From Oscheius sp. JU75 (lineage: Eukaryota > Nematoda > Chromadorea > Rhabditida > Rhabditidae), in the NCBI GenBank assembly GCA_037178855.1, contig JASJZC010000007.1, positions 10,478,001 through 10,542,000 on the forward strand: a DNA stretch of 64,000 bases. Reading direction: 5' to 3'. The notes under the pieces were generated by a model. The model saw nothing but the letters and a program-made list of their open reading frames with translations, was not told where the DNA came from and did not search any database. The number at the start of each line of letters is the position of its first letter. Position 1 is the stretch's first letter. A program made the translations under genes and the position numbers. Positions 40,275-52,627 of this stretch are shown here, piece after piece.

Positions 40275-42814
40275 ATCTCAGCAAGTTCCAACTCGATTCA
40301 AGGCTCAATAGGAACACGATTAGTAGGGGGGCAATAGTAACCGAGCCGATCCTGCTTACTTGCGAGCCCTGGGCCCTTCCGTTCTGCGACACCCTCGCGT
40401 GTTAGTGGCATCCGATTTCCCAAAGCGGCCTCATAACAACAGGTCTTTGATATTAGCCGGCCATTAGGAGCAGGGGGCATCTCTCCTGAGGGGTCCGAAT
40501 CAAGCGCATTGACTTCTCCGAAACCATTCTTTTACCCTCTTCTGCAGACTTATGCATCGAAAATGACCTGAGCATCCTCCAACTTCCGATACACAGATAA
40601 ACTCTAATAACCCTATACTCCCTCTCCAAAGTCATCATCCTCCCTTTCTTTTCAACGGCTGTGTCAAATTTTTGAATAATGAATGTCCTGCACCAATAGA
40701 ATCCTCTCACTCAGTGTGTGTCGACTCCGCCATGTCATAAATTCTCATTAGCTGCGAGAAAAAAATATCGCAGCTGGCAGCTATTGTAAAGAATAGTAGA
40801 GGAGGGCCCCCTCTTGCGGCTTTCGTTGTAATGTTCCGAACCGCATGTTCCAAGCCTTGATTTCGGCAATTGTTATCGACGCATTATATCATTTTCTCTC
40901 AAATTATGCGGATATTTAAAGTTTTTAAATTTTCGTTTTAGGTGCAACTGACAACTACGAATGAGGAGTAGATGATCACCATGCCTGAGGTATGTCTCGT
41001 TTTCTGAAGAATTCCCAAGTTGTTGAGCGTCAGAGAAAGAGAAAAAATTTACTTGGAACTAGGAGTTGTTTCTACAAACATTTTGTTCCAAGAAACATGG
41101 AATTTTTTCTTAATGTTTGTAAATCACCGGCACTGGGAATCGAATGAAGTACGTAAAGTGTTTCTTATTGAGTACGTTTGTTCTTCAACAAACCTAAAAA
41201 CTACGTTTGAGATGATTTTGCTGGAAGAAAACGATAACTTGAAGGCTCCGTGTAAAATTGAAGAGGTCAGTCCTGCTTGATACAAAAAATGTGCTGTTTA
41301 AACGTGTAGCGGGAATAGAGCTGCATTTTCCAATTTTCCGCCGCTATGTTGACATAACTTGCTAATTTTTTTTAGACTGCTTCTTTCATAACAGATAATT
41401 TGAGCACACCTGTGAAGTGAACAAAATCTTATTCTTACTATTCAAGACCCTAAACGAAAATGTCCTGAAGCAAGAGAATCCTCTGTCATTGCGTGTTACT
41501 CATGGAATTCTTACAATTTAACATCTAAGTTGTTCTTCTATGAGCACAACGTTGTTGGAAACTTTGCACACCACAAGAACGACAGTTGTTGAACATTTTG
41601 TAAAAATGTTCCTTTTTTATCTTGGGAAACTTCTCAAAATATGGCTTCGGATAGCGTAATGGCACCACGCTTATCCGCTTAACTTTTGAGATTTGAATTG
41701 GCCAGTGTCTCAGAAAAGCGCGAAAAGCATTCAAGACTGCTCCAAGTGAATGTAGCCTTTTCTTCCCAATCAGCGATGTTCTTGCGCCTCATTGATGCCA
41801 CAAAAAGGCATAGATTCCTCTAGAGAATCTCACTAGTAGCAATCCTGAACCATATCGCATCTCATGGAAGCAATGTATGAAATGGTGGCCCAGAAGAGGA
41901 AGCCATCATTTTTCATCTGGGCTACACCGTTCTGGCCCAGACAAAAACAGAGTCAGAGTGTGTCGCAAATGTTCTCATAACTCACTTCTGTCCCCAAAAC
42001 GACCATTTTGGGATGGGGGAGGGTAGGCGTCTACTCTTCCCGTTTACTCCCTGATTTTCCGAGTCTTTTGTCTCTCTGATTGTCTGTCATTGCAACATTG
42101 TTAATGAGCCTGACGAACAGACAAAAATCCGGGAGAGGACGACTTCGGACATGACTAATTTATCAAAAGGACGTTGCAATGTGGTCTTGGCTATCCCCCA
42201 ATTGAGCAGCTATTGTTCTGCTTTGTATTGCCTCCGAACGCATGTCGCTTAATAGAGGAACATCTCCAAAAACAGGCCTACAATTTGTTTAAAATTCAGA
42301 CGAGCCTTGATCAAGGGGGTCGTCCAAAAAGCAAATTTAATTTTTTGCCCTCAGGATTCAACTTCGTTTTTTGTCCCATCATCTCAATATCCTAAGCTGC
42401 TCAACGAAACTTGAACTCTTAAAGTCTTCTTCCGTTCCTTCTTGTCACTTATCCATCAAGTGATGCTCTTTTTATGTGTGTTGATCAAATTGTGCGAAGC
42501 CTGAAGCGCGTCTTTCCTCCCTGGAGAAATATGTGCCAAAAATTTGTCGTGTCCCACAAATCTCCGTCTCTTTCTTGGACTGGCCTGTTTCTGAAAACAG
42601 AGCCCAACTTTTTCCTGTTTTCGATAGGGGCCAAGAAGCCTAAATTGGCTCTTCTTTATTCACTGGTCTCACTCACACAAAATTCGCGACACTTCGGCCC
42701 GTTAAGCCGCACGCCGCCTTCTTGATCTATGGCAGCAGGCCTTATTTGGAAAATATTCTCAGCTGACCTAACCCACACCCACTCACACACTTCGTGTCCT
42801 TCTCTCTGTCAAAA

Positions 42815-44102
42815 ATGTTCTCTTTGCAAGACTACTTATTTCCCATGGGCTGGGAAGATGCTATTTACGACGAGGCTGTAGAGCCTCATCCGTGTCGTGC
42901 TGTTGTCAAAGTGCACAAGCCGCAACAGGTGTAAAAATCTGGGTAACATAGGTAATGCTCATGTTTTTAGTTCCAAGATCGCCTCACCTACATCGACAAA
43001 CGATATGATCATCTGAGAAAACTGACGAAGACGCTGAAAAGGAAGATCAACGAGTTGGAGGTAAGAACCAAGAACATGTTTCTACTGCGATCTTCCTATT
43101 GATCATCTATTCATTTGAGAAACATTAGTCAATACAGGGCGGATAGAATTTTAGCTATCTATAGGTGACACTTTCGAAATGCTCATACTGCGGTCCGAAT
43201 CTTAAGCTGTGTTAAGGCTTATCAAAGCATGTTAGTTAGGCAGCTGACTGAGGAAATTTCGCGCAATTCAAATTTCCTGCTCTCTGTTACTTTTGACGCC
43301 ACATCGGCCCAACCCGTTTTCCAGTCATTTCTTGTTCACGCGTTGCTCTCAAATTAATCTTTCGTCTCAATCAATGGTCATAACCTAACGCATCTTTTCG
43401 TCTGACATTCGATCGTGACGCTGACTAATCTTAGAAATCGTTTGATTTCTTACATAGATTACTGAGAGATTTGTGTTCATTGCAAGAGTAGAAATATATG
43501 TGTCAATAGGATGTAGCAGGATCTTTGGCTTAATCATTCCAATGATTTCAGGACATCATGAACCAGGACAACGATGACAACAATGTTGAAATAATTCAAA
43601 ACTTGTTGGCGGAGATCAAGAGGGAACGTCAGTTGATGAGAGACGAGGCTCACATCATCAAAGGAGAGCTGAGTCAAGCAATGTATAACGAAGATCTCAG
43701 GTTGGTTTTGTTGTCATACTGTGAATATGAATGCCTAACACGACTTATCCCAGCCCCCCTCTCTTCACTAACACTCTTCCAGGTCCAAAATACTCAACTT
43801 CATCAGCCAGTTCGAAAGTCTCTGGTTCGACGATGAGTATGTTTTTCCCTTAATTCGCATGAGCTTTTTCTTAGCCTAGCCTTTTGCATGAAAGTCTGTC
43901 CGGCACTATATCGCAATGCCAATGGTTTTTTGACTTTTTATGGAAGCTTAGAAATTTTGTTGCGGAAATATAATGCCATTTTAGGAAAAAACTAACGGGT
44001 GAATATTCTCGGGAACAGCGTGCTGGAACGAGCCAAGACGGTGACGATCCGTACACCCCTTCCTCCAGTGAGGGTCTACCTTTTCGGGAGACCTCCTTCT
44101 AA
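42815..44102 (+). CDS. Acidic coiled-coil protein of unknown function
   Basis: Five exons: 42815-42928, 42971-43060, 43552-43700, 43783-43836, 43985-44102, in phase, 174 residues. No signal peptide or TM segment. The N-terminus (MFSLQDYLFPMGWEDAIYDE) is followed by a long helical, charged stretch from about residue 39 to 110 (RKLTKTLKRKINELE, LLAEIKRERQLMRDE) typical of a coiled coil. After a short hydrophobic block (ILNFISQFESLWFDDE) comes a Ser/Thr-rich disordered tail. The third intron (43061-43551) is longer than the others. I do not recognise a family. A subunit of a larger nuclear or cytoskeletal complex would fit this build, but that is a guess. Confidence 0.72.
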
Positions 44103-45027
44103 GTTATTTGCTTCAATGCTTTCAGCAGTCAGAATAGTGCACTGTATATAATACACACTGTTCAACATAAACTATTTCCATTCTTTGCGTAGACCAGAGA
44201 AAATTGCCGTTTTGTGAAGTGATTGAAACCCTCTCACCAATTTTGTCCTGGCGTCTACTTGGTATCAGTTATACAAGTGTTCACCCGTCCTGCCTCGGTT
44301 TTTGAACAAATTTGCTCCATGTACCATTTCGTTTGAAGTTCAAATACGAGAAGAATCCCACCCATACTGTCTCTCCTGCCACGTAATTTCTCCCCCGTAA
44401 CATCTGGGCAGTAGTATAGAGTTTGTTTGAAATTGCAAAGTCTCCCGCTTAAACTGTCTAGTTTTACGGCCAGGCTCCCACCCTTCAAAAATTATACAAC
44501 TTTTCAATACTTATATTCCAGCAAACTTTTGAACGGTCTAGACTGATTCTCATCCGTACAGTCTCGGCAGAAAAACCATCCAATTGGAGAAGCTTTACAT
44601 CCCTTCCTGTTTCATTTCTGTATTCTCATGCAGTTACTGTCTGAGATGGTTTCACCTGTTACCCATTTGACTTACCTGAACGCACCTGCGCGCTTTCTCA
44701 GAGAGACAGCAAAACAGCTCATAGTAAGACCGAGCCGGTTCGAACTGAAGAGATTTCGACACTCCTAGCGAACGTTGTAACCTTGATCAGGGGCCCCTGT
44801 TCCTCTTTGGACCTTTGGTCAGTTTTCGAAAAACATGTTCATTGAGAGAACGAGATCCAGGATACAGCTACAAAAAAGGGAATCACTAAATTGTATCACG
44901 CAGGTATGATTACTTCGAGCCAGCGAAGATGGAAATGGGGGAAGGAAAAAAGTTCAGCCCTGGAGTGGAGTGCGATCAGGATTGAGGAGTCGATCACGGA
45001 TTTCGTTAACAGCTCTGAAAATGGATT
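44103..45027. other. Intergenic stretch, no gene recognised
   Basis: Short open frames only. This is the 3' side of both neighbours, which converge. No exact AATAAA was seen for either. Confidence 0.4.
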
Positions 45028-45303
45028 TCAATTATATACGGATGTAGTGTACCGAACAAGAGCAGGGTCCTGTCCGCCATCCGGAGTGTCTTTGGCCTTC
45101 TTGATGGCATGGTAGACATTGTCGAGTTCTCGTAGAGTGAAGTGAGGGGCAACTCCTTTTAGAGCATTGGGATTCTTGGTAGTGTCGCTTGCTTCTAGTG
45201 CCTTGGCAAGGCCCGAGACCGACGGGAAGGCTTGCCCGTCAAAAAGACAAAAGTGCACGTAGTGTTTAGCAGCAATGAGATTGAGCTCGTCCTTGTCGCT
45301 CAT
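45028..45303 (-). CDS. Small intronless protein of unknown function
   Basis: A 91-codon minus-strand frame from ATG 45303 to TGA. A GTTTCAG acceptor lies about 9 bases before the ATG, as at other starts here. The peptide has no signal or TM segment and looks folded: LIAAKHYVHFCLFDGQAF, ALKGVAPHFTLRELDNVYHA. There are charged helices around residues 55-75. No family is recognised. A GTACAC after codon 83 could serve as a donor to another exon, so the C-terminus is uncertain. Confidence 0.5.
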   Translation of the reverse strand: MSDKDELNLIAAKHYVHFCLFDGQAFPSVSGLAKALEASDTTKNPNALKGVAPHFTLRELDNVYHAIKKAKDTPDGGQDPALVRYTTSVYN

Positions 45304-48001
45304 TTTGGGTCGCTGAAACTGATGGGTATATTTTTTGTTTCAGTTACCGTTGGATCATTGAAGAAGACGTCCGGCATGGTGCTTTGGTAACGAGGTTGTT
45401 GAGCATCTGAAAGGCTCTCTCTCCGTCTGTTTGTAGACAAGCCCAGCTGGATTAGAACTCTACGGCTTTTTTGTGTGCACACACACACACCCAAGCTCTC
45501 CAAAATTGGCGTTTGAAGATGGTTTGGTTAGCAAAGGCCCAAAAAACCACCTACAACTGTTCAAAGGAATGCCTGCAGTAAACAGAGACCGAAAGAGATC
45601 GAAGCCGCAATGACTTGGGAATCTAGTCAATTGTCCTGTGTGCAGTTATAATATGTGATAGAGACGGCATTGTCTGCGTACAGAACCACATAGATGTCTC
45701 GATCCAAATAACATCTTCCCATAGTTCAAAATACAGCACGCAGCGATCAAGATAGCGCCTGTTTTCCGGATCTTCCCCTCTGAAATTGCGCCCGTTCGTT
45801 GAAAACCAGTTCCACTGTGCTCGTTTGAAGTAGATTTTGAAACACAATAGTACCCACCTGTTTTTTTCCCTTCATTCTTTGAAGCCTCCGGCATCTTCGG
45901 ATTCATGTTGTTGTAGCTGCAGCACAAGCTCGATTGACCACCTGGAATACGGTAGACACTTGATTGTTTTGGCAGCTGAGAGGGAGAGGCTGGGCGGATT
46001 GGAGTCAAGATTAGCGATTAGAGGTCCAGGTGTGAACATAAACTGTGCCGACCCTGGAACTGCCAGGGAAATGAATGAGAGAGTGCAGTATTCTAGGGGG
46101 AGGAGGGGCTGTTCGCTGACAGGGCAGCAGCCAGCCAGGTCACTACCTGGAACTCGAGAGAGCGGTCACACTGTAGTCTAAGAGAATACAAATTTTGACC
46201 TAGTTCTATCGAGGAGGAGAAGCAAGAGAAATATATTGTAAAAAAGAGATATGGAGCAGAACAATGGACATGCATCTGACATTTGCTCACCGTTGTTATC
46301 AGCAAAAAATTCTAAAAATGGAGCTATGTTTTCATGGAGAAAACAGTTTTCTCTCAATAACAATATGAATAATTTAGTCGGGAGAACAATTATACGCTTG
46401 TAATGCTTTCTAGTAAAAGATCACCATATCAAAGAGACGTAAAGTGCTTTTAAAGAGTGTAAGATGTTACGTTATTACATAGAGGGATCTGTCTGCCTGT
46501 CTCTCTGTCTATCTGTCTCCCTCTGTCTCTCAGTAGCAATTTTGCAACTTTTGCACGCTCAACTTTTTTACCTTAAAACTTTTCCCTTTCCGCTCTAGTG
46601 CACTCTCAAAATAAAGACCAAACAAAGCTCACGAATATATGCATCTTCGCCACACGAGAGAAGGTGGGATGCCGGGGCGTGATTTGAAAGAAGAAGTCAT
46701 GTCCAGAACTCTGGACACCAACGACAAGCGCCTTGTTGTCTATCTCGTGGCTATTTGAATGTGACCATTAGTGTCCCTTTTCTGAAAAATGAGTCTTTGT
46801 TCTGCGACGTGTGAGACGACTCTTGCGGACACCGCTAATTGTCTGCCTCTATCTACATATACAGTACTCAAAAAAGGGGAGCATCATGAATCAGGTTTAA
46901 TGAAGGACATCCCTCTTTCTTTCAATGAGTCTGACCTCGGAAGAAATATGAATAGAGGAGCTGTCACTAGCAGCTGATTGCTAGTTTTTGCAAACGAGCC
47001 ATACATTTCTCTCATCTTTCCTTAGGCATATCCAGTACCCTTGGCTGACTTTCAGCTGTTTGCCTGTAGAGATCATAATTTTGCTCCATTCTGATCTTAT
47101 GACATCTTGATTACGGTAAGTTCGGCTTAGATCGACTGCTCCAACAGTAGCCCTAGGGAATGTCTACTTCGTCCCCAATTGGTTTGATTGTTCCATATCA
47201 GTTTAAAACAAAGTTTTGTTTCGTCCAGGACACTTACTACTAGAACACAGAGGTGTAAAGAAGCTACCCACAAACCCAGATTATATGGGTTATCATCAAG
47301 GTCGCACAAGTAAACTATTGCGTCTTAGTATTAAAGCGATTGAGACAGAATGCAGTAGACAAAGACGTTTTTGTAGATACGGTGTTTCTAAGCACTGAAA
47401 CCCACCTGTAAGCTGCAGAAGAATTGCTGTTTACGGAGCTAAGATACTCCCGTCCGCAGCTTGTGATCATTTGAATATTCATAGAGGACGTTTTTCGGTT
47501 CAAAATTAGGTTACATCAATTCAAATTTGGCCGCTCGGCAGGCTTCTCTTACCTAGCCCCCCTCTCAATCCATAATCACCTATACTTCTCCATATTTTAG
47601 AGAACCTCGGGGTCGTACACGAAAATTGAATTGTCAGATCCGAGAGAGTCCAATCTTCCTGGTATGGAGGACTTTAATATCCCAGGACTCACCTCAATAT
47701 TCCCACGTCTTGGCAACTTTTCCTCTCGGCAACACGAACTACTTCCATAGCAGAATTCCGTATACTTTCGTTTTAATTTGTGGTGTTTGTCGCTAAACAA
47801 AGTCGACGAGTGGTCCCCTCTAGCGGGCCTAAGAGTAGTTTTTATGAAAAGAGAGACCTTATTGGACGTGGAAACTCACGGTCATTCATCAAAATCCCCC
47901 CTCGTTTTCTATTCATTGATGTTGCTCTAATCCAGGTCTCACGTTTCCTTGAAATCTCACCTTGAATTCTCACTACTGTTTTATAGTGAAATGCGATCCT
48001 G
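45304..48001. other. Intergenic region, no gene recognised
   Basis: About 2.7 kb. It holds an (AC) run at 45478-45490 and a CTGTCT-rich tract at 46489-46531. A 120-codon minus-strand frame near 45646-46008 lacks splice context and family motifs and was not accepted. Confidence 0.42.
46489..46531. repeat. CTGTCT-type low-complexity tract
   Basis: Imperfect repeats of CTGTCT, CTGCCTGT and CTATCTGT. It is the complement of the ACAGAG-type tracts found in several introns of this window. Confidence 0.7.
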
Positions 48002-50437
48002 ATGAACGCTACGGCCATAAATTTGTTCACTGTCATTTGGGGACTAGGTCGCGCGTCAACCTACGTTCCAACGAGTTTCAACAATTGTGACATGTGAGCG
48101 ACAGTTATGTAAAATTACAGAGACAGAGAGACAGAGGTATAGAGAGAAACAGAGATACATGTTTCTTTTTTCCAGCGACACCGACTATGACAACATGTCG
48201 CAGTTGGTCTTGGAGAGGCTGTTCGAAGAGGGCTACAACAAAAACATGGTCCCTTCGAAAAAGACCGCCACAGTTGTAACCATCGAGTTTGTCATACAAA
48301 ACATTGCTCACGTCTCCGAAATATCAGCCAGTTTCACACTAGATTTATTGTTCAGGTAGAGAAACGATTTTCTTTTTAAGAACTACCTTTCAGTCAAATT
48401 TGGCACGACCCACGTCTTCGCTTTGATCATATCAGCCCGTGTCTTCAAAACTTAACTCTCGGCTACCAGATGGTCGAAAAATTATGGTCTCCGAATGTTT
48501 GCTTTGTAAGAAGCTGTCATTTTTGGTGAATACATGAATTCAGGTCAATTCGAAGAAGACAGAAATCCACTCCAGTCCAACACCAAACATTTTCTTGATG
48601 ATTTATCCAAATGGGACTGTTTGGGTATGGAAATTGTTGTCACCATCCAACTACTAATTTCAGGTGAATTATCGTCTCCAAGTCCAGAGTCCTTGTCTGG
48701 TCGATCTTCAGCTATTTCCCATGGATGTCATGGTATGCTTTTCTGTCTAGGAATCTTGATTCCTCAACTTTTCAGTCGTGTGAGCTGGTGATCGAAAGCT
48801 ATGCATATAATGCTGCAAAGGTGGCATTGAATTGGAGAGAATGGAGCCCCGTAAGTTATGCAACACTAAGCCTGTTAACATTAGATCTCCTCTAGGTCTT
48901 TTCAATAGCCAAATCAAAGCTGGCTGATTTCACCCTCTACGGACTTCAATGGACAAAAAACAGCTTTGAATATGCGGCCGGGCAATGGGATCAGGTGCAG
49001 AAAGAAACGAGGAAGTCAAGTAGACTTTGAACCTTTTTCAGCTGACCGTCTCTTTGACCTTTTCAAGAGCTTACGGATTCTACCTACTGCAAATGTACAT
49101 GCCTACGTATGCATCAGTGCTATTGTCATTCGTGTCCTTCTGGATTGATCTCAAAGCCCTTCCGGCTAGAATCACGCTTGGTGTCAGCTCGCTAATGGCA
49201 CTGACTTTCCAGGTATGCTATGCTTTGAAAATTTGTAGGGTACAGGGCATGTTTCTCATTAGGGGCTAGGTCGGACGTGCTACAAATTTTGAGGCCGCAG
49301 ACAGAGCATTCTAGGAAAAGGGGTGTTCCCATCTCGATTATAAGGAAAAAGTTTAAATAAGGTTTTACGGGCATGATTACACTGGAATAAAGAGGTCCAA
49401 GAGTTTTATTGCTATGCTCCCAGGAACTAATGGATACAGCAGTGTAGTATGGGAAGTGTACATGTCTCAGTTTGAAACATTAAAAGGAAATTTTACTTTT
49501 GACTGTTAACTGCACTCAAAGTTGAAACATGAACAGATTTGGGCATGGCCAATTCAATATGAGGGCACTTATACTCTCGCGGTTAGTCTAATGCTTTTTG
49601 TCTATAGGAAAAGAATAGAGTATGTCAACCCTTTAGAGTTCATATTTTCAAAGCAGAAAACGTGTTTTGTCCTAAAAAAAAACTGCACTTTTCAGTACGG
49701 TAATGTGGCCAAGAACCTCCCGAAAGTTGGATACGTCAAGTCAATTGACGTCTACATGGTCTTAACTACTGGGTAAGTCGGTATCCCTTTAATTTTATAT
49801 TCTCAGAACAATTTTCCTCACAATGGTAGAAGTTGCCCTTGTTTGCTATGTGGACAGTGAAATAGAGCATAAGAGGAAGAAGAAGAAGCGGGAACAGAAG
49901 AAGGAAAGAATGAACAGTATAAGAGAATACAATAATCATGTGTAAGTTTTCTTAATTTTGTTTTTTTTTAAAGTTTAAGGTCCAAAAAAAAGTCATTGTT
50001 AAATCCCTTGCGAAAAACTAGTCGACAACAGGCTCCGCAATCCTACGGAGCAGTGTTGACCAACGATATGGCTGTGGCCGAGGTGGATGAAGAGCACAAG
50101 CATTTAAATAGTAACGGAAGTGCTTCTTTAAATCCAAGACCAGCGGTAAAACAAAATTTGACAAAAAGGACCAAGTTTTTATAGTTTGGAATGTTCGAAT
50201 CGTTACACGCACTCGCTTCCATGGGACTATTGCATGATGACGTTGATGAGGAAGAAGTCTGGACGGCTGAGAGAATAGACAGATTCTGCAGGTAGGAAGC
50301 CTTGTTTCGCAAAAAAATGCGGTTTCAGAAAACTATTTCCGATTACTTTTGGAGTTCTTAATATAATATATTGGGCTTACTACTTGTACATGAACTGGCA
50401 AGCCAAAGAAGCTGCCCTGGGAGGAATTGCCATCTAA
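48002..50437 (+). CDS. Cys-loop ligand-gated chloride channel subunit
   Basis: Thirteen exons: 48002-48093, 48176-48355, 48394-48505, 48544-48624, 48664-48732, 48776-48850, 48896-48994, 49042-49212, 49696-49772, 49807-49941, 49980-50145, 50185-50291, 50329-50437. All phases join, giving 490 residues. A short hydrophobic start precedes the extracellular domain ([34 protein letters not shown]). The Cys loop runs from Cys166 to Cys180 (13 residues between). TM1 contains [13 protein letters not shown]. Pro-Ala-Arg at 277-279 before TM2 ([15 protein letters not shown]) is the signature of anion selectivity. The TM3-TM4 loop begins with a Lys-rich run and TM4 is in the last exon. Ligand cannot be read from sequence; GABA, amine or acetylcholine are all possible in this worm-expanded group. 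Confidence 0.95.
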
Positions 50438-50456
50438 TACAAAACTGTGAACGGGT

Positions 50457-50462
50457 AATAAA
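50457..50462 (+). terminator. Polyadenylation signal AATAAA of channel gene
   Basis: A canonical AATAAA lies 19 nt after the TAA stop of the anion-channel gene, well before the stop of the convergent TSP1 gene at 50601. Confidence 0.8.
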
Positions 50463-50600
50463 CGGTTTCATTCATTTTTTTTTATTTTACTTTTATGAAG
50501 GCTAAGTTTATTATGAAGGACATGTGTGGTTATTGAGATCAACACTGGTTAGAGTTGCAGATTCGTTCCTCAAATTCGGGTAGAGGACATTTTGAGCTTT

Positions 50601-52627
50601 CTAAAACTCGAAAATTTCCTTGTTTTTCTCTTTATCACCTTGAATGAGTTCACTTGACGTTGGCAGACAAATTCGTTTCCTCCGTTGCAGGCCGCATCGA
50701 CATTCAGACCACAAAGACCATTGTGACCACTTGAAGTCAGTCTTAATTTCCTGAAAAGCGTGTAACTGTTGGAAAATATCATACATTTGGTGTATATCTC
50801 TCCAAAACAACCTTATCTGTTAGTGAAGGACTCTCGTCTCCAACCGAGTTGGTCATGTTCGCGATAAGCCAGTTCAGAGCCCGAGCTGTGTCTCCGGTCA
50901 CAAACTATTTTAAGGTTTTAGAGAGAAGTATCAGGGTACCTCTTCCGAAGGTGCAACAGCCCCGATTCTCTTCTTATGCTTCAGCTTCTTCATACGTCTC
51001 TTCTTTGGCTTTAAGACCTGCTTTTCTTCTTCGTCGTCAACTTGACCAGAGTGGTGAACTCTTGGTCTAAGTCTTGGAGGAGCTACAGGGGATAGCATTC
51101 CCAATGGTCTCTGTACGTTAAGTTTGAAGGTATCGTTAGAAAATGGCAGTAACACGATGATCAGACGGGGACAAATTTAAAATGGAGTTCATGACAGGAC
51201 TTTTAGAGCCAAACTTAGGGTCTTGTCACGAAGAGCCTGATATTCAAAAGTTTACCCGCAAAATCTGATAATCAGTCTCAGATTCCTTACCATTTTCTGC
51301 TGTTCCCCGACGATTGTGTGCAACTGTTGAAGCTGGGTTCTTCCATGGATCTTAACTCTATTCGCGCCCATAAAGAGTGGCTGAATAGATTCCGGTCTTA
51401 AAATGTTTCCTTGCATCAAATTGTCATTAACCCACATCTCTTCTTGTTCATCCCTCGGAATCTCGAAACTTCTAGGGGTTGTGGTAGGCTCCTCTGTCGT
51501 TGTAGTGGTCTCAGTTGTTGTAGCTTCGGTTGTCCTTATTCGAGTTACAGGATACACAGTTTCCGGGAGCTCGCTGTCCTCATCCTCTACAGGCTCTGCT
51601 GCGATGGTGGTGAACTCCAGGATTTCGACATTTTCAGTTGTCGGATCTTCCTCATCTGTCACTTCAACTTCTTCCTCGATTTCTTCAGTCGTGGTGGGAG
51701 CCTCGGTCGTTGTTGCTTCTGTAGTTGTCGATCCTTGAGTAACATATTTTGCCTTGTACCTTCTTCTGGGCGACTGAATAAGCTATATTTTGCTTTTGAG
51801 AATTCAAGGGGTCTTACCATTGTAGGCAGTGGAGCAGCCGGCTCAGGTGTTGTTGTTGTGGTTGCCGGGGTCGGTCTGGCCCATCCTTCAGTTTCATCCT
51901 CCATCAGCTCTTCACTGGTATCAAGCGCAGGACTGGGTCTGTATCCAACTTGTTCGGTGACCATTAAAGGGGCTCTGGTAGGAATTGTAGTCGATTCCTC
52001 CTCTTCCACGCTCTTGAAGGATCCTTTGAAAGTCGTCTCTTGATCAGGAACAACAGGTTTTCGGGCACCTGGAGGAGCTACAACGAGCACTGAAAGGTTT
52101 AAGTGTTTTCTATTGGGAATATCAAAATACCATCGTTTCCCGGAGGCATATAGGGTTTCGGCTTGATCAGAGCAGGTTGAACTTGAGGAGGTCTCGGCAC
52201 TAAATCTATCTTAACAACAAAGTCCTCAAAACCTACTAGCTGCAGCATCCCCGTGAAGATCATAGTCTTGATAGAGCTGCTTCATTGCCATTTGTCTATA
52301 AAAGTATACTTACTGCTACACAAACTATTCTACCTGTCCTCATCAACCTGATCGAAATCCTCGTCTCCCTTACTCGGCTGCATTACACACGACTTGAACT
52401 CTTTGTTTCGACCAACACATTTGAAGCCTCTAACAGTGGAACAGGCCCGGACTCTGATCATCACTCCTTCCGGAGCACAGGTAGACCATGCTGACCACAT
52501 TGACCATGAGGAGGCAATAGCTAATAACAAGATTTTCGAAATAAAATTCGAGAAACTGACTGTATATACTATCGAACTGTGCGTAGGTGATTGTGACAAG
52601 GAAGAGTAACAGTAGAATACATCGCAT
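50601..52627 (-). CDS. Secreted protein with two TSP type-1 repeats around a mucin-like, basic middle
   Basis: Nine minus-strand exons: 52627-52570, 52520-52334, 52295-52237, 52205-52131, 52089-51818, 51773-51291, 51110-50940, 50904-50812, 50750-50601. Phases join to give 515 residues. A signal peptide (MRCILLLLFLVTITYA) leads to a TSP1 repeat starting WSMWSAWSTC. A long Pro/Thr/Glu-rich region follows, with runs such as TTTEATTTEAPTTT and TTTTTEEPTTT, likely O-glycosylated. Next is a Lys/Arg cluster (KPKKRRMKKLKHKKR), then a second TSP1 repeat (WSQWSLWSECRCGLQRRKR). Tandem TSP1 Trp motifs are sites of C-mannosylation in known proteins and bind glycosaminoglycans. An extracellular-matrix role is likely. 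The intron at 52206-52236 is only 31 nt. No named orthologue is claimed. Confidence 0.87.

Larger units (their letters stand above)
38000..42814. other. Largely non-coding region with one weak candidate gene
   Basis: No strong exon on either strand over 4.8 kb. A weak candidate at 38750-39000 is listed separately. An ATG at about 40972 gives six codons ending in a GTATGT donor after a TTTTAG acceptor, but no partner exon is evident. A (CT)8 run lies at 40259-40274. The missing first exon of the UGT gene could be in the first part of this region. Confidence 0.35.

Noticed and set aside
45646..46008. Minus-strand frame of 120 codons
   Set aside because: Composition is not protein-like, it overlaps other equal-length frames, and no splice context was found.
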